Below are positions 6,575-14,267 of a DNA stretch of 16,226 nt, piece after piece; positions within the stretch are counted from its first letter, which is position 1, and every line of letters begins with the position of its first letter. The stretch lies in assembly GCA_964471535.1 (NCBI GenBank), contig CAYYHA010000076.1:1-16226 (forward strand). Reading direction: 5' to 3'. Source of the DNA: CAYYHA01 sp964471535 (GTDB taxonomy: Bacteria > Myxococcota > Myxococcia > SLRQ01). The translations under genes and the position numbers were made by a program. Below the pieces are notes generated by a model. That model was given only the letters and a program-made list of their open reading frames with translations, searched no databases and had not been told where the DNA came from.

Positions 6575-7647
6575 GGCAGAGGCGTCTCCAAAAAGCGGCG
6601 CAGCGCCTGGTAGCAGCGGGTGAGCTGCGCGATCTCGCAGTACTCGCCGGCCTGGTGCGCCTGCGCCGTCAAGCCGGGTCCGAAGTTCACCGCCGGGATG
6701 CCCGCCTCACTCAAGCGGGCCACGTCGGTCCATGCCTGCTTCGGCGCCACCTCGAGCCCGGTGGTGGAGACGAAGTGCTCGAAGAGGGGCTCACCGGCGG
6801 GTACCGCGCCGGCCGGCGCCAGATCCGTGTACTGGATCTCCGCGCGCCCGGCGACCAGCGCCTCGACCTGGGCCTTGGCCTCGGCGAGGCTGCGACCAGG
6901 CGCGAAGCGGTAGTTGAGGTTGAGCGTGAACTGGTCCGGGACCACGTTGCGGTACCGCCCGCCCTGGGCCTGGGTCACCGAGAAGACCTCTCGGTAGCAG
7001 TGGCCGCCCACCTCACGCTCCTCCGGTGCGCGCCCCTCGAGCTCGGCGAGGAGGGCGCCCGCCTTGTGGATGGCGTTCTCGCCGTGCCACGGCCGCGCCG
7101 AGTGGGCGCTTCGACCCCGAAAGGTGAGCGTGGCGTGGATGGAACCGACACAGCCCACCTGCAGCACACCATCGGTCGGCTCTTGCACGATGGCGAGATC
7201 CACTTGCGTCAGATCTGGACACGAGTCCAGAACCGGCAGGAGCCCGCTCTCCTCGTGGGGGCCCTCTTCCTTGTCGTAGAGGACCAGCATCAGCCCGAAG
7301 GGCAGCGCCTCGAGATCGAGGTCCTCGGCCAGCGTGAGCGCCACCGCGATGCCCGACTTCATGTCGCTGGCCCCGAGACCCACCACCCGGCCGCCATCGA
7401 TCCGCGGCGGGGGATCCGCCTCGTGGGGTGGCACCGTATCGAGGTGGCCAACGAGCGCGACGGTGGGCCGACCCTCGGCGGGCCAGCCGCAGACGAGTGC
7501 GTTGCCGATGCGGCGCAGTGCGCTGGCGCCGAAGACCTCGCGGCCCCACTGCTCGAGGAGATCGCAGAGCCGCGCCTCGTCGCCGTAGACACTGGGGACG
7601 CGAACGAGCTCGAGGGTGAGCCGGGCTAAGCGCTCGCCGATCTCCAT
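6571..7647 (-). CDS. dapE: Succinyl-diaminopimelate desuccinylase (M20 family)
   Basis: A 358-residue cytoplasmic M20 metallohydrolase. It would hydrolyse N-succinyl-LL-diaminopimelate to LL-diaminopimelate and succinate in lysine and peptidoglycan precursor synthesis. The dinuclear zinc site is complete: H68 and D70 in GHLDTVP, bridging D95 in GASDMK, general base E127 and ligand E128 in YDKEEGP, E156 in VQEPTD, and H331 in AHQAGEY. GRSAHSARPWHGENA (178-192) is the dimerisation/substrate-lid segment. The overall pattern fits the DapE type first described in Gram-positive bacteria rather than E. coli DapE. A dapD gene on the same strand about 7.4 kb away supports the role over other M20 hydrolases. 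The ATG at 7647 is the natural N-terminus; further upstream the frame runs antisense to the divergent dipeptidase. No clear ribosome binding site is seen. Confidence 0.87.
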   Translation of the reverse strand: MEIGERLARLTLELVRVPSVYGDEARLCDLLEQWGREVFGASALRRIGNALVCGWPAEGRPTVALVGHLDTVPPHEADPPPRIDGGRVVGLGASDMKSGIAVALTLAEDLDLEALPFGLMLVLYDKEEGPHEESGLLPVLDSCPDLTQVDLAIVQEPTDGVLQVGCVGSIHATLTFRGRSAHSARPWHGENAIHKAGALLAELEGRAPEEREVGGHCYREVFSVTQAQGGRYRNVVPDQFTLNLNYRFAPGRSLAEAKAQVEALVAGRAEIQYTDLAPAGAVPAGEPLFEHFVSTTGLEVAPKQAWTDVARLSEAGIPAVNFGPGLTAQAHQAGEYCEIAQLTRCYQALRRFLETPLP

Positions 7648-7692
7648 GCCGGGGGTGTAGCACGGCGAAGACCCCTTTGTTAGAGGACGGGC

Positions 7693-9081
7693 ATGAGCCT
7701 GGACCGCGCCCTGGACTACCTCGACCGCCACCTCGACACCTATCTCACGCAGCTGGAGGACCTCGTTCGAATCCCCGGCGTGAGCGCCCACCCGCCCCCC
7801 TACCCGCCGCTGGCCGAGAGCGCCCGGGCGGTGAAGGCGGTGATGGAGGCGGCCGGCCTCGAGCACTGCGAGGTGATCGAGTTTCCCGGCGGACATCCCT
7901 ACGTGTACGGGGAGTGGCTGCACGCAGACGGCGCGCCCACGGTGCTCCTCTATGGACACCACGACGTGCAGCCGGAGGGGCGCCTCGAAAAGTGGCGCTC
8001 GCCTCCCTTCGAGCCCACCTACCGGGACGGCCGGCTTTACGGGCGCGGCGCCGTGGACGACAAGGCGGGCGTCATGATGCACGTCGCCGCCTGCGCGGCG
8101 TGGCTGAAAGGGACCGGCGCCCTTCCGGTGAACGTGAAGTTCATCGTGGAGGGTGAGGAGGAGGCGGGCTCCATGAGCCTCGAGGCCTTTCTCGAGGCCT
8201 ACCGCGAGAAGCTCGCCGCCGACGTCATCGTGCTCACCGACACGGCGAATCTCGAAGCGGGCCTGCCCTCGCTGACCACCTCGCTGCGCGGCCTGGCCGC
8301 GGTGAAGGTCGAGGTACAGGCCCTCGACCACCCCATCCACTCGGGCATGTGGGGTGGACCGGTCCCCGATCCCGTGATGGCGCTGTGCAAGGCGATCGCC
8401 GCCCTCACCGACGACCGGGGCCGCCTCGTCCTGCCCGAGGTGATGCGGGACGTGCGTCCGCTCACGTCAGAAGAGCGGGCCGAACTCGACCGGCTGCCCT
8501 TCGACGAGGCCCGCTTCCGCACCGACGCCGGCATCGTGGAGGGCGCCGAGCTCACCGGTGACCCCGAGATGCCGGTGTGGGGCCGCATCTTCCGCCAGCC
8601 CGCCGTGAGCGTCATCGCTCTGGAGGCACGCCCCCTCGAGGGCTCGTCGAACCAAATCGTGGAGAGCGCCCGGGCCCGGGTGAGCGTGCGCATCGTCCCG
8701 GACCAGGACCCGGAGGGGGTCGTAGAGGCCCTCATCCGCCACTTCCAGGAGAAGACGCCGTGGCACCTGAAGGTCCGCGTCGAGAAGGACCACGTCGCCA
8801 CCTGGTGGATCACCACCCCCGATCACCCGGCCTTCGACGCAGCGCGCCGTGCCCTCGAGGCGGGGTATGGACGGGAGGCGGTGTACATCGGATGTGGGGG
8901 CAGCATCCCCTTCGTCGAGCCCTTCGCGAAGGTGCTCGGCGGCGTGCCGGCGCTGCTCATGGGCGTAGAGGATCCACCCTGTAACGCCCACGGTGAGAAC
9001 GAGAGCCTCAACCTCGACGACTGGAAGAAAGGGACCCGTTCGGCGGTGTACCTCTACGACGCACTCGCGCGTCTCGAGTAG
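7693..9081 (+). CDS. M20 family dipeptidase (carnosinase/CNDP-like)
   Basis: A 462-residue metallopeptidase of the M20 dipeptidase group. Metal-site motifs are GHHDVQP (H89, D91), GRGAVDDKAG (D122), EGEEEAGS (general base E156, ligand E157), TDTANL (D183) and NAHGENES (H433). WRSPPFEPTYRDGRLYGRG (101-119) and HPIHSGMWGGPVPDP (213-227, with H216 probably reaching the partner subunit) are typical of this subfamily. An inserted dimerisation domain spans about 200-370. There is no signal peptide, so it is probably cytoplasmic and acts on short peptides. GAGGA-like ribosome binding sequence (GAGGA, 7683-7687) lies 5 bases before the ATG. It is divergent from dapE with a 45-base gap. The exact dipeptide substrate is unknown. 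Confidence 0.9.
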   Translation: MSLDRALDYLDRHLDTYLTQLEDLVRIPGVSAHPPPYPPLAESARAVKAVMEAAGLEHCEVIEFPGGHPYVYGEWLHADGAPTVLLYGHHDVQPEGRLEKWRSPPFEPTYRDGRLYGRGAVDDKAGVMMHVAACAAWLKGTGALPVNVKFIVEGEEEAGSMSLEAFLEAYREKLAADVIVLTDTANLEAGLPSLTTSLRGLAAVKVEVQALDHPIHSGMWGGPVPDPVMALCKAIAALTDDRGRLVLPEVMRDVRPLTSEERAELDRLPFDEARFRTDAGIVEGAELTGDPEMPVWGRIFRQPAVSVIALEARPLEGSSNQIVESARARVSVRIVPDQDPEGVVEALIRHFQEKTPWHLKVRVEKDHVATWWITTPDHPAFDAARRALEAGYGREAVYIGCGGSIPFVEPFAKVLGGVPALLMGVEDPPCNAHGENESLNLDDWKKGTRSAVYLYDALARLE

Positions 9082-9250
9082 CCGTCTGCGCGTCTCCACG
9101 CACCATTGATCCCGGGACGGTGGGATGGCAGCATCACCGCCCCATCGCACGGAACCGTTCTGGCAGCAGGACGCGGTGGGTCGGGGGCTACCGTGCGCCG
9201 GTACGTTCCCGAGTTCTGTCGGTCACGAAGTTCAAACAGGAGGTACACTC
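9082..9250 (+). promoter_or_regulatory. Leader and likely promoter region of the TRL-like lipoprotein
   Basis: These 169 bases hold no gene I can support. The only firm element is a consensus ribosome binding site, AGGAGG at 9238-9243, 7 bases before the ATG at 9251. Such a strong site is unusual in this window and suggests efficient translation. An open frame from 9125 runs in phase into the lipoprotein but would bury its signal peptide, so it is not taken as coding. I see no convincing -35/-10 pair. Confidence 0.45.
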
Positions 9251-9577
9251 ATGCGCAAGCTGATCTTCGCACTCGCTGTCGCTGCTTTCACGAGCACTGG
9301 ATGCTTTGCAGGCGTCGCCTACACGAGCCGCGGCATGCCGGCAGTTGGTCTGTACGTGGACGAGACGGGCCCCGGAATGGCCACCGAGAACGCGCTTGGC
9401 TCCCGCACCGGCGAGGCCTGCTCCAGCTCGGTCCTGGGCCTTCTCGTCACCGGTGACTCGAGCATCATGACGGCGGCCCGCAACGGCGGCATCACCAAGA
9501 TCGGCACCGTCAACCACAAGTACAAGAACATCCTGGGCCTCATCGCCAGCTTCTGCACCGTGGTGACGGGCGACTGA
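9251..9577 (+). CDS. TRL-like small lipoprotein
   Basis: A 108-residue envelope protein. Residues 1-17 form a lipoprotein-type signal (MRKLIFALAVAAF, then STGC) with C18 as the probable lipidated cysteine; the -3 residue is Ser rather than Leu, so the lipobox is slightly weak. The mature part matches the TRL-like family pattern: GEAC (54-57), LGLLVTGDSSIMTAARNGGITKIGTV (62-87) and a C-terminal segment ending TVVTGD (103-108). The family is widespread in Proteobacteria and its function is not established. The start is decided by AGGAGG 7 bases upstream. It stands alone on this strand and is followed by two inverted repeats before the convergent large lipoprotein gene. Confidence 0.8.
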   Translation: MRKLIFALAVAAFTSTGCFAGVAYTSRGMPAVGLYVDETGPGMATENALGSRTGEACSSSVLGLLVTGDSSIMTAARNGGITKIGTVNHKYKNILGLIASFCTVVTGD

Positions 9578-9590
9578 TCGAAGCAGATCG

Positions 9591-9607
9591 ACGCGGCATC
9601 GCCGCGT
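9591..9607. other. Short hairpin after the TRL-like lipoprotein gene
   Basis: ACGCGG (9591-9596) pairs with CCGCGT (9602-9607) across a 5-base loop, starting 14 bases after the stop codon. It could assist termination or protect the 3' end of the transcript. Confidence 0.3.
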
Positions 9608-9644
9608 GGTGGGACGGGGCCTCGCCTCGTCTCGAGCAGCACGA

Positions 9645-9679
9645 AGCCCTCTTCGCTCCCCGGCTCGGCGAAGAGGGCT
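9645..9679. terminator. Probable bidirectional terminator between convergent lipoprotein genes
   Basis: AGCCCTCTTCGC (9645-9656) and GCGAAGAGGGCT (9668-9679) are a perfect 12-bp inverted repeat with an 11-base loop. This is the longest perfect hairpin I noticed in the window. It sits in the 190-base gap between the stops of the TRL-like lipoprotein (+) and the large lipoprotein (-), exactly where a shared terminator is expected. The T-tract on the plus strand is weak (GTCTT at 9686-9690), and there is none on the minus strand. Confidence 0.6.
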
Positions 9680-9767
9680 CGTCGCGTCTTAGGAGCCGGC
9701 CTAGCGCAGTGCGGCTGAAAATTCGAGGTAGCCGGGCCTGCGGCCACTTCGCCCTGACGCACCGGCA

Positions 9768-11534
9768 TCACCGGATCTCGAGGCGGTAGCTCTTCCCGAC
9801 CTGCACATTGCCACCGAGGTCGACGGCGAGAGGGCGGACCAACCACGCCCCGCCGCCGGGCTTGGAGCGCACGTCCACCTCGAAGGTACCACCGTGTGGG
9901 GTGGCCGCCACCCACTCGACAGCACCGCCCTTGGCCGGCCGGTAGAGGAGGCCCACTGCGTACAACGGCCCACCGTCGTCGCTGGCCTCGAAGACCAGCT
10001 GATCTTCGGAGGTGATCTGGGCGTCTCCCAAAACGGGGGCCGTCGCGTCGCCGAAGAGGTGCAGGGTGGTGCCCCCAGCGTCCGGGGCGTTGGCGGCCAG
10101 AACGACGTTGTGGCCCGCAACGATGAAATGCCGCTTCTGTCCAGGATCCGCCTCGGGAACGGGACCGAGCACCGCCACCGGGTCCTGGGCCTCCCTAGGC
10201 CAGACGGCAACGTAGGTTTGGGCAGGATCGCCGGGGCGTGTGAAGCCGAGGAGCGCGGTCTCACCCGCGAAGGCGGATCGCTGGGGCTCGATGTTCTCGT
10301 TGGCCGCTTCGGAGACGGGTCCGTCAGCCAGCGCCGACCAACTCCGGTGGTCGACAGCGCAGCTGTCCCGGCGCACACGCGTGATCCCCGACGACCCGAC
10401 CGCCGCCATCAGCGCCCCATCGAGGGAGAAGCTGGCCCAGTGTACAAAGTCAACTCCATGCCGCAGATCGGGGCAGAACCCTTCTCGGGTGCCGTCCCAG
10501 GCGTACCGCACGATGACGCTTGGATCACCTGAAGTGTCACCATAGAACGTGAACACCCCGTGCTTCGAAGCGACAATCTGCTCGACGTCGGTGAAGCGGC
10601 CGCCAGCAACCTGCTCCGGTGCCGTCCATTCGAGTGTTCCGGTTTCGAGGTTCCAGGCGACGAGACGCTGTCCACTGGAGTCCACCCAGACCGCGCGAGG
10701 CCAGACGAGGCGCATGCGAGCGAAGAGGATGTGATCGATATGAGCGGGATCGGTGGGATCGCCCTCGTAGCTCAGTGAGACCCGAGCCACACGGTCGCCA
10801 GTGCCAAGATCGTAGGCATCCAGAAAGGGGACCATCGTCTCGCCGGACCCCGTATCCCGGGCATAGACGACGAGATGTCCGCCGTCCACCCAGGTACCGA
10901 GGAGCCAGGTGTTGACTCGCGTCTTGGGAACCGCGAAGCGCGAGGCGGCATCGCTCAGGCTCCCATCACCAGGGAGGGCGTCGAGGTCCCAGACCTTGAC
11001 CCACAGATCGTTCGCAATCTGAGAACCGACCGCATCGAGGAAGACGAGCCGTGGACCGATCGGATCGATCCACACATGGCTCCCTTCCGTCCACGGGTCC
11101 CACCGGTGGGCCAGATAGTCGGTGTCGTCCCCGTCGCCGCATTGAAGCTCGGCAATGCACAGCCGGTCCGTGATTTCACCTGTCTTCGGATCGATGGCGT
11201 AGATCTGCTCCTTTCCCGCAGCGAAGATCCGTCCCGCAGCAAAACGCAGCGTGTCAGAGAGCACGCGCTCGGGCACTTGGGTTGTCCGAAGGGCCGCCGG
11301 ATACCACGGCACGGTGTTCTCCACCGCTCTTATCGCGCCTGCCGTTGCATCTTCCGTCGCCCAGGAGCCATCGCCCGGCGGCACGATTGCGGCAAGAAGC
11401 TCCGCCGTAGGCTGAATATCCGTGTCCGATGGTTCGAGTACCACACCTCCACAGCCCAGGCTCACGCTCAACAGGAGCACAGCTGCAGCCAGGAGCCGCG
11501 CAGCGGGCCTGTCAATCTCGCTCCTTCTTCGCAT
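9768..11534 (-). CDS. Large propeller-like lipoprotein (uncharacterised)
   Basis: A 588-residue envelope lipoprotein. Positive residues (MRRRSEIDRPAAR) precede a hydrophobic core (LLAAAVLLLSVS), and C28 in SLGC is the probable lipidation site. After a short acidic linker come repeated blocks of about 50-60 residues of the form 'value, WD/YD, DxxTG' (for example IYAIDPKTGEITD, LDAYDLGTGDRVA, LVAWNLETGTLEW). These suggest a PQQ/WD40-like beta-propeller. Residues from about 495 to the end look like an Ig/fibronectin-like beta domain (VFEASDDGGPLYAVGLLYRP... LAVDLGGNV). I do not recognise a named family. The ATG at 11534 is fixed by a perfect AGGAGG (11541-11546) 6 bases upstream. Codon use seems less GC-biased than in neighbouring genes. 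It probably acts as an envelope binding or scaffold protein. Confidence 0.8.
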   Translation of the reverse strand: MRRRSEIDRPAARLLAAAVLLLSVSLGCGGVVLEPSDTDIQPTAELLAAIVPPGDGSWATEDATAGAIRAVENTVPWYPAALRTTQVPERVLSDTLRFAAGRIFAAGKEQIYAIDPKTGEITDRLCIAELQCGDGDDTDYLAHRWDPWTEGSHVWIDPIGPRLVFLDAVGSQIANDLWVKVWDLDALPGDGSLSDAASRFAVPKTRVNTWLLGTWVDGGHLVVYARDTGSGETMVPFLDAYDLGTGDRVARVSLSYEGDPTDPAHIDHILFARMRLVWPRAVWVDSSGQRLVAWNLETGTLEWTAPEQVAGGRFTDVEQIVASKHGVFTFYGDTSGDPSVIVRYAWDGTREGFCPDLRHGVDFVHWASFSLDGALMAAVGSSGITRVRRDSCAVDHRSWSALADGPVSEAANENIEPQRSAFAGETALLGFTRPGDPAQTYVAVWPREAQDPVAVLGPVPEADPGQKRHFIVAGHNVVLAANAPDAGGTTLHLFGDATAPVLGDAQITSEDQLVFEASDDGGPLYAVGLLYRPAKGGAVEWVAATPHGGTFEVDVRSKPGGGAWLVRPLAVDLGGNVQVGKSYRLEIR

Positions 11535-11621
11535 GGTCTGCCTCCTTCGACGTCGATCGATGCCTCTCGGCCAAAGGCTTAAGCGCGACTCACCCGCGCG
11601 CAACTTCGCCCCCCAGGGCCG

Positions 11622-12935
11622 CTAGGCATCGAGGCGAAGGCGCCACAGGCCGATGGCCGTGGCGAGGGCGGCGGAGAGGAGCAGGGCTCCGATGGAGGGA
11701 AGCGCGTGCGCGAGAGAGAGCCCGCGCCAGGTCATCGCGGCCAGCCCTTCGGTGGCCCAGTAGGTGGGGAGGGCCAAGGCGAGGGTGCGCAGCCACGGGG
11801 GGAAGAGAAAGGCAGGAAACATCGCCCCGCCACCGGCGGAGAGCGCCAGGACGAGGAAGGTGCCCAGCGTCCCGATCTGCTCTTGCGTTCGCCCCAGGCC
11901 GGCCAGGAGCACGGCGAAAGCGCCGACGAAGATCGCCTGCGCGAGGAGGACCCCGATGAAGCCCAGAACGGACCCCAGCACCTCGACGTCGAAGACGAAG
12001 AGGCCCACGGCGTAGACGACGGCGGAGGCAAGCAGGGCGATGACGGCCGCTGCAGCCCCCATCCCGAGAGGGATCACCCATTCGGGGCCGGCGCCGAGGC
12101 GGAGGCGGGTCAGCACGCCGCTGCTCCGCTCGGCGGCGAACCCTTTGGCCCGTGCCTGGGCCGCAAAGAGGAGGAAGAGAAGCAGCATCCCAGCAAACTC
12201 GTGGGCGTAGCTGTTGAAGCGACTCCGCACGCCGGCGGCCTCCACCGCGTGGGTCTCGAGTTCCAATGGGGGGCGGAGGCCACCGGGCTCCGGGGCCTTT
12301 TCGCTGCGGTTTCCCGCCTCCGCCGGCGACGACCTGCTCGCCGTCTCGTCCTTTGGCACGGGGGTGGCCTCGCCAAAGGCCCGCCCCGCCGCGAAGAAGT
12401 CTCGCAGCGTCTCGTCCTCACCGGGGTCGATCTCCTTCTGTAGATCCTCGAAGAGCGCGCCCACTTGGGCCCGGGTGGAGAGCGTTTGCATCACCGTCTC
12501 CATCGCGAGCTGCGTCAGCAGGCCCGCAGCGAGCGAAGCCTCGATGCGGTCGGCGGGATCGTAGAGGAGCTGGGCGCGGCGGCGCTTGCCCAGGAAGAGG
12601 GCGGTAGGCCGAAGTGCCTCACCACTGCCTGGCGGGAGCAAGAGGGCAAGGGAGGCCTTGCCCTCGGCGAGGCGGCGGCGCGCCGTCGCCTCGTCGACCC
12701 GTTCCGCCTCGAAGCTCTCCGAGCCCTCGATGGCGGCAACGAAGCGCCCCACGGCGGGATCAGGATCCTGCACCACGACCAGGAGGTGGAGGGGTGAGGC
12801 CTGCCCCCCGCCGGCGAAGAGCATCCCGAGTAGCGAGGCGAGGGTGATCGGGAGCAGCACGGTCATCACGGCGCCCTGCCGATCCGAGAAGAAGACGGCC
12901 AGATCCTTTCGCACCAGCCACAGGAAGAACCTCAT
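11622..12935 (-). CDS. ABC-2 type transporter permease
   Basis: A 437-residue inner-membrane permease. One helix (about 22-42) is followed by a large non-membrane domain (about 45-245), presumably periplasmic. Five more hydrophobic segments follow at about 246-262, 286-314, 323-348, 354-378 and 411-433. RSRFNSYAHEFAGM before the second helix and ERSSGVLTRLRLGAG after it are typical of ABC-2 (DrrB/YhgE/linear-gramicidin-type) permeases. Its ATG overlaps the stop of the ATPase gene by 4 bases (ATGA), so the two are translationally coupled and form one exporter. The periplasmic domain carries a low-complexity Pro/Glu/Ser-rich stretch (about 190-225). Only one permease gene is present, so the membrane part may be a homodimer. 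The substrate is unknown; drugs, lipids or polysaccharides are all possible. Confidence 0.88.
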   Translation of the reverse strand: MRFFLWLVRKDLAVFFSDRQGAVMTVLLPITLASLLGMLFAGGGQASPLHLLVVVQDPDPAVGRFVAAIEGSESFEAERVDEATARRRLAEGKASLALLLPPGSGEALRPTALFLGKRRRAQLLYDPADRIEASLAAGLLTQLAMETVMQTLSTRAQVGALFEDLQKEIDPGEDETLRDFFAAGRAFGEATPVPKDETASRSSPAEAGNRSEKAPEPGGLRPPLELETHAVEAAGVRSRFNSYAHEFAGMLLLFLLFAAQARAKGFAAERSSGVLTRLRLGAGPEWVIPLGMGAAAAVIALLASAVVYAVGLFVFDVEVLGSVLGFIGVLLAQAIFVGAFAVLLAGLGRTQEQIGTLGTFLVLALSAGGGAMFPAFLFPPWLRTLALALPTYWATEGLAAMTWRGLSLAHALPSIGALLLSAALATAIGLWRLRLDA

Positions 12936-13795
12936 GGCTCGCTCCCCGCCTCTCCTGCATCGGCGTCACGAAGTGCTCGTCCGGTGAGTTCCAGGAAGAG
13001 ATCCTCGAGGCTCCGCTCGGCGGGGCGCACCGAGGTGACAGCGAGTCTGCCGTCCGCCAGCGCCGCGCGCACCGCCTCGGCGGGCGTGGGCTCGGCGAGC
13101 TCGATCTCGTAGCTCCGGATGCCCTTCGCCGGTTCGAGCAGCGCGGGCAGCTCCCCCTCGGCGACGAGGCGACCGTGATCGACGATGGCGACGCGATCGC
13201 ACAGCGCCTCCACCTCCTCGAGGTGATGCGTGGTGTAGACGATGGTCCTGCCAGCGTCCCGGAGGGCACGCAGCGTCTCGAAGATATGGTTTCGGGACTG
13301 GGGATCCACGCCGGTGGTCGGCTCGTCGCAGATCAGGATCCGGGGGTCGTGGAGCATCGCGCAGGCGAGGTTCAGCCGGCGCTTCATGCCTCCGCTCAAG
13401 GTCTCCACCCGGTGATTTCGCCTCGACTCGAGCGAGGCAAGCGCCAGGCCCGCATTGACCCGCTCGGTGAGGCGGCGTCCCGAGAGCCCGGCGAGCCCAC
13501 CGAAGATGCGGAGGTTCTCCTCCACGGACAGGGTCGGGTAGAGGGCCAGGTGCTGCGGCGCCAGCCCGAGCAGGCGGCGCAGACGGCGTGGCTCGGCAAC
13601 TGCGTCTACCCCCTCGGCGCGGATCGTGCCGCCGTCGGGACGCCGCAGGCCGGCCAGACAGTGAAGCGTGGTCGTCTTGCCGGCGCCGTTGGGGCCGAGG
13701 AGGCCGTAGAAGCTGCCGGTCGGGATGCGAAGGGAGAGGCCGTCCACGGCGTGGACCTGGCCGAAGTGCACCTCGAGCTGGGAGATCTCGATCAT
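12932..13795 (-). CDS. ABC transporter ATP-binding protein
   Basis: A 287-residue nucleotide-binding subunit for the adjacent ABC-2 permease. Walker A is GPNGAGKT (34-41), the Q-loop Q81 is in APQHLALYP, the signature is LSGGM (133-137), Walker B is ILICDE (153-158) with DEPTTGVDP, and the switch histidine is H190 in TTHHLEE. The C-terminal segment (about 226-275, ending in SLEDLFLELTG) is the extra domain usual in ABC-2 exporters of the CcmA/DrrA type. The ATG at 13795 starts the conserved fold directly; an upstream in-frame ATG at 13870 would add a tail with no family counterpart. No strong ribosome binding site is seen. A 99-base gap separates it from the small membrane-protein gene upstream on the same strand. 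Confidence 0.93.
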   Translation of the reverse strand: MIEISQLEVHFGQVHAVDGLSLRIPTGSFYGLLGPNGAGKTTTLHCLAGLRRPDGGTIRAEGVDAVAEPRRLRRLLGLAPQHLALYPTLSVEENLRIFGGLAGLSGRRLTERVNAGLALASLESRRNHRVETLSGGMKRRLNLACAMLHDPRILICDEPTTGVDPQSRNHIFETLRALRDAGRTIVYTTHHLEEVEALCDRVAIVDHGRLVAEGELPALLEPAKGIRSYEIELAEPTPAEAVRAALADGRLAVTSVRPAERSLEDLFLELTGRALRDADAGEAGSEP

Positions 13796-13876
13796 GGGTC
13801 GACCCGGATCCAGAAGAGCCTTGCCTGCCCCTACGCAGCAGGCCCGCGACGCATTCGTGGGCAGTGGCACCAGGGC

Positions 13877-13894
13877 GCCGCGCGCCGGCGCGGC
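13877..13894. other. GC-rich hairpin between the small membrane-protein gene and the ABC genes
   Basis: GCCGCGC (13877-13883) and GCGCGGC (13888-13894) form a 7-bp all-GC stem with a 4-base loop, starting directly after the minus-strand stop at 13895. There is no T-tract. It may act as a partial terminator or an mRNA end stabiliser between the two transcription units. Confidence 0.35.
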
Positions 13895-14203
13895 TCAGCC
13901 GAAGTCGACGACGAAGCCACCGAAGAGAAGGAGGCAGGGGAGGATCGCGGTGGCCAGGGCGCCGACGACTGCGTTCCGCCAGGGCAAGGCCCAGGCGCGC
14001 CGGAAGAGAAAGAGACCCCCGGCGAGGCACACGAGGAGGAAGACGCAACCGAAGGCGAGGAAGTAGGTGGCGACCGGCGCGCCGCGGGGCTCGCCGAAGA
14101 CGGCGAGGAGCACGAAAAGACCGATGGCGGCAAGGCCACTCATCACCAGCGAGTAGCTCACTCCAACGACGAACACGAGAAACTTGGGCGTGTCTTGCCG
14201 CAC
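13895..14203 (-). CDS. Small three-helix membrane protein (uncharacterised)
   Basis: A protein of about 102 residues from the GTG at 14203. Hydrophobic stretches are LVFVVGVSYSLVMSGLAAIGLFVLLAVF (possibly one long or two short helices), YFLAFGCVFLLVCLAGGLFLF and AVVGALATAILPCLLLFGGFVV. RRAWALPWRN forms a positive loop before the last helix. I recognise no family. The start is doubtful: the GTG lacks a ribosome binding site, and the only upstream ATG (14269) overlaps the start codon of the divergent gene at 14268 and would add an unlikely hydrophilic leader. The consistent hydrophobic pattern supports a real gene. It is upstream of the ABC pair on the same strand and may share a transcript with it. 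Confidence 0.55.
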   Translation of the reverse strand: MRQDTPKFLVFVVGVSYSLVMSGLAAIGLFVLLAVFGEPRGAPVATYFLAFGCVFLLVCLAGGLFLFRRAWALPWRNAVVGALATAILPCLLLFGGFVVDFG

Positions 14204-14267
14204 CGCGGCGATTGTAGTCGAGGTTGAGCCCGCTTGTATGCCCCGGCGGGTGGGGTACGGTGGGCGC

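Noticed and set aside
7648..8340. N-terminal extension of dapE by 231 codons
   Set aside because: It lies antisense to the dipeptidase gene, has no family counterpart, and the DapE fold starts at the ATG at 7647.
9082..9250. A tRNA gene near the TRL-like gene
   Set aside because: The family name refers to a tRNA-associated locus, but I found no cloverleaf or CCA-ending acceptor stem in the sequence around it.
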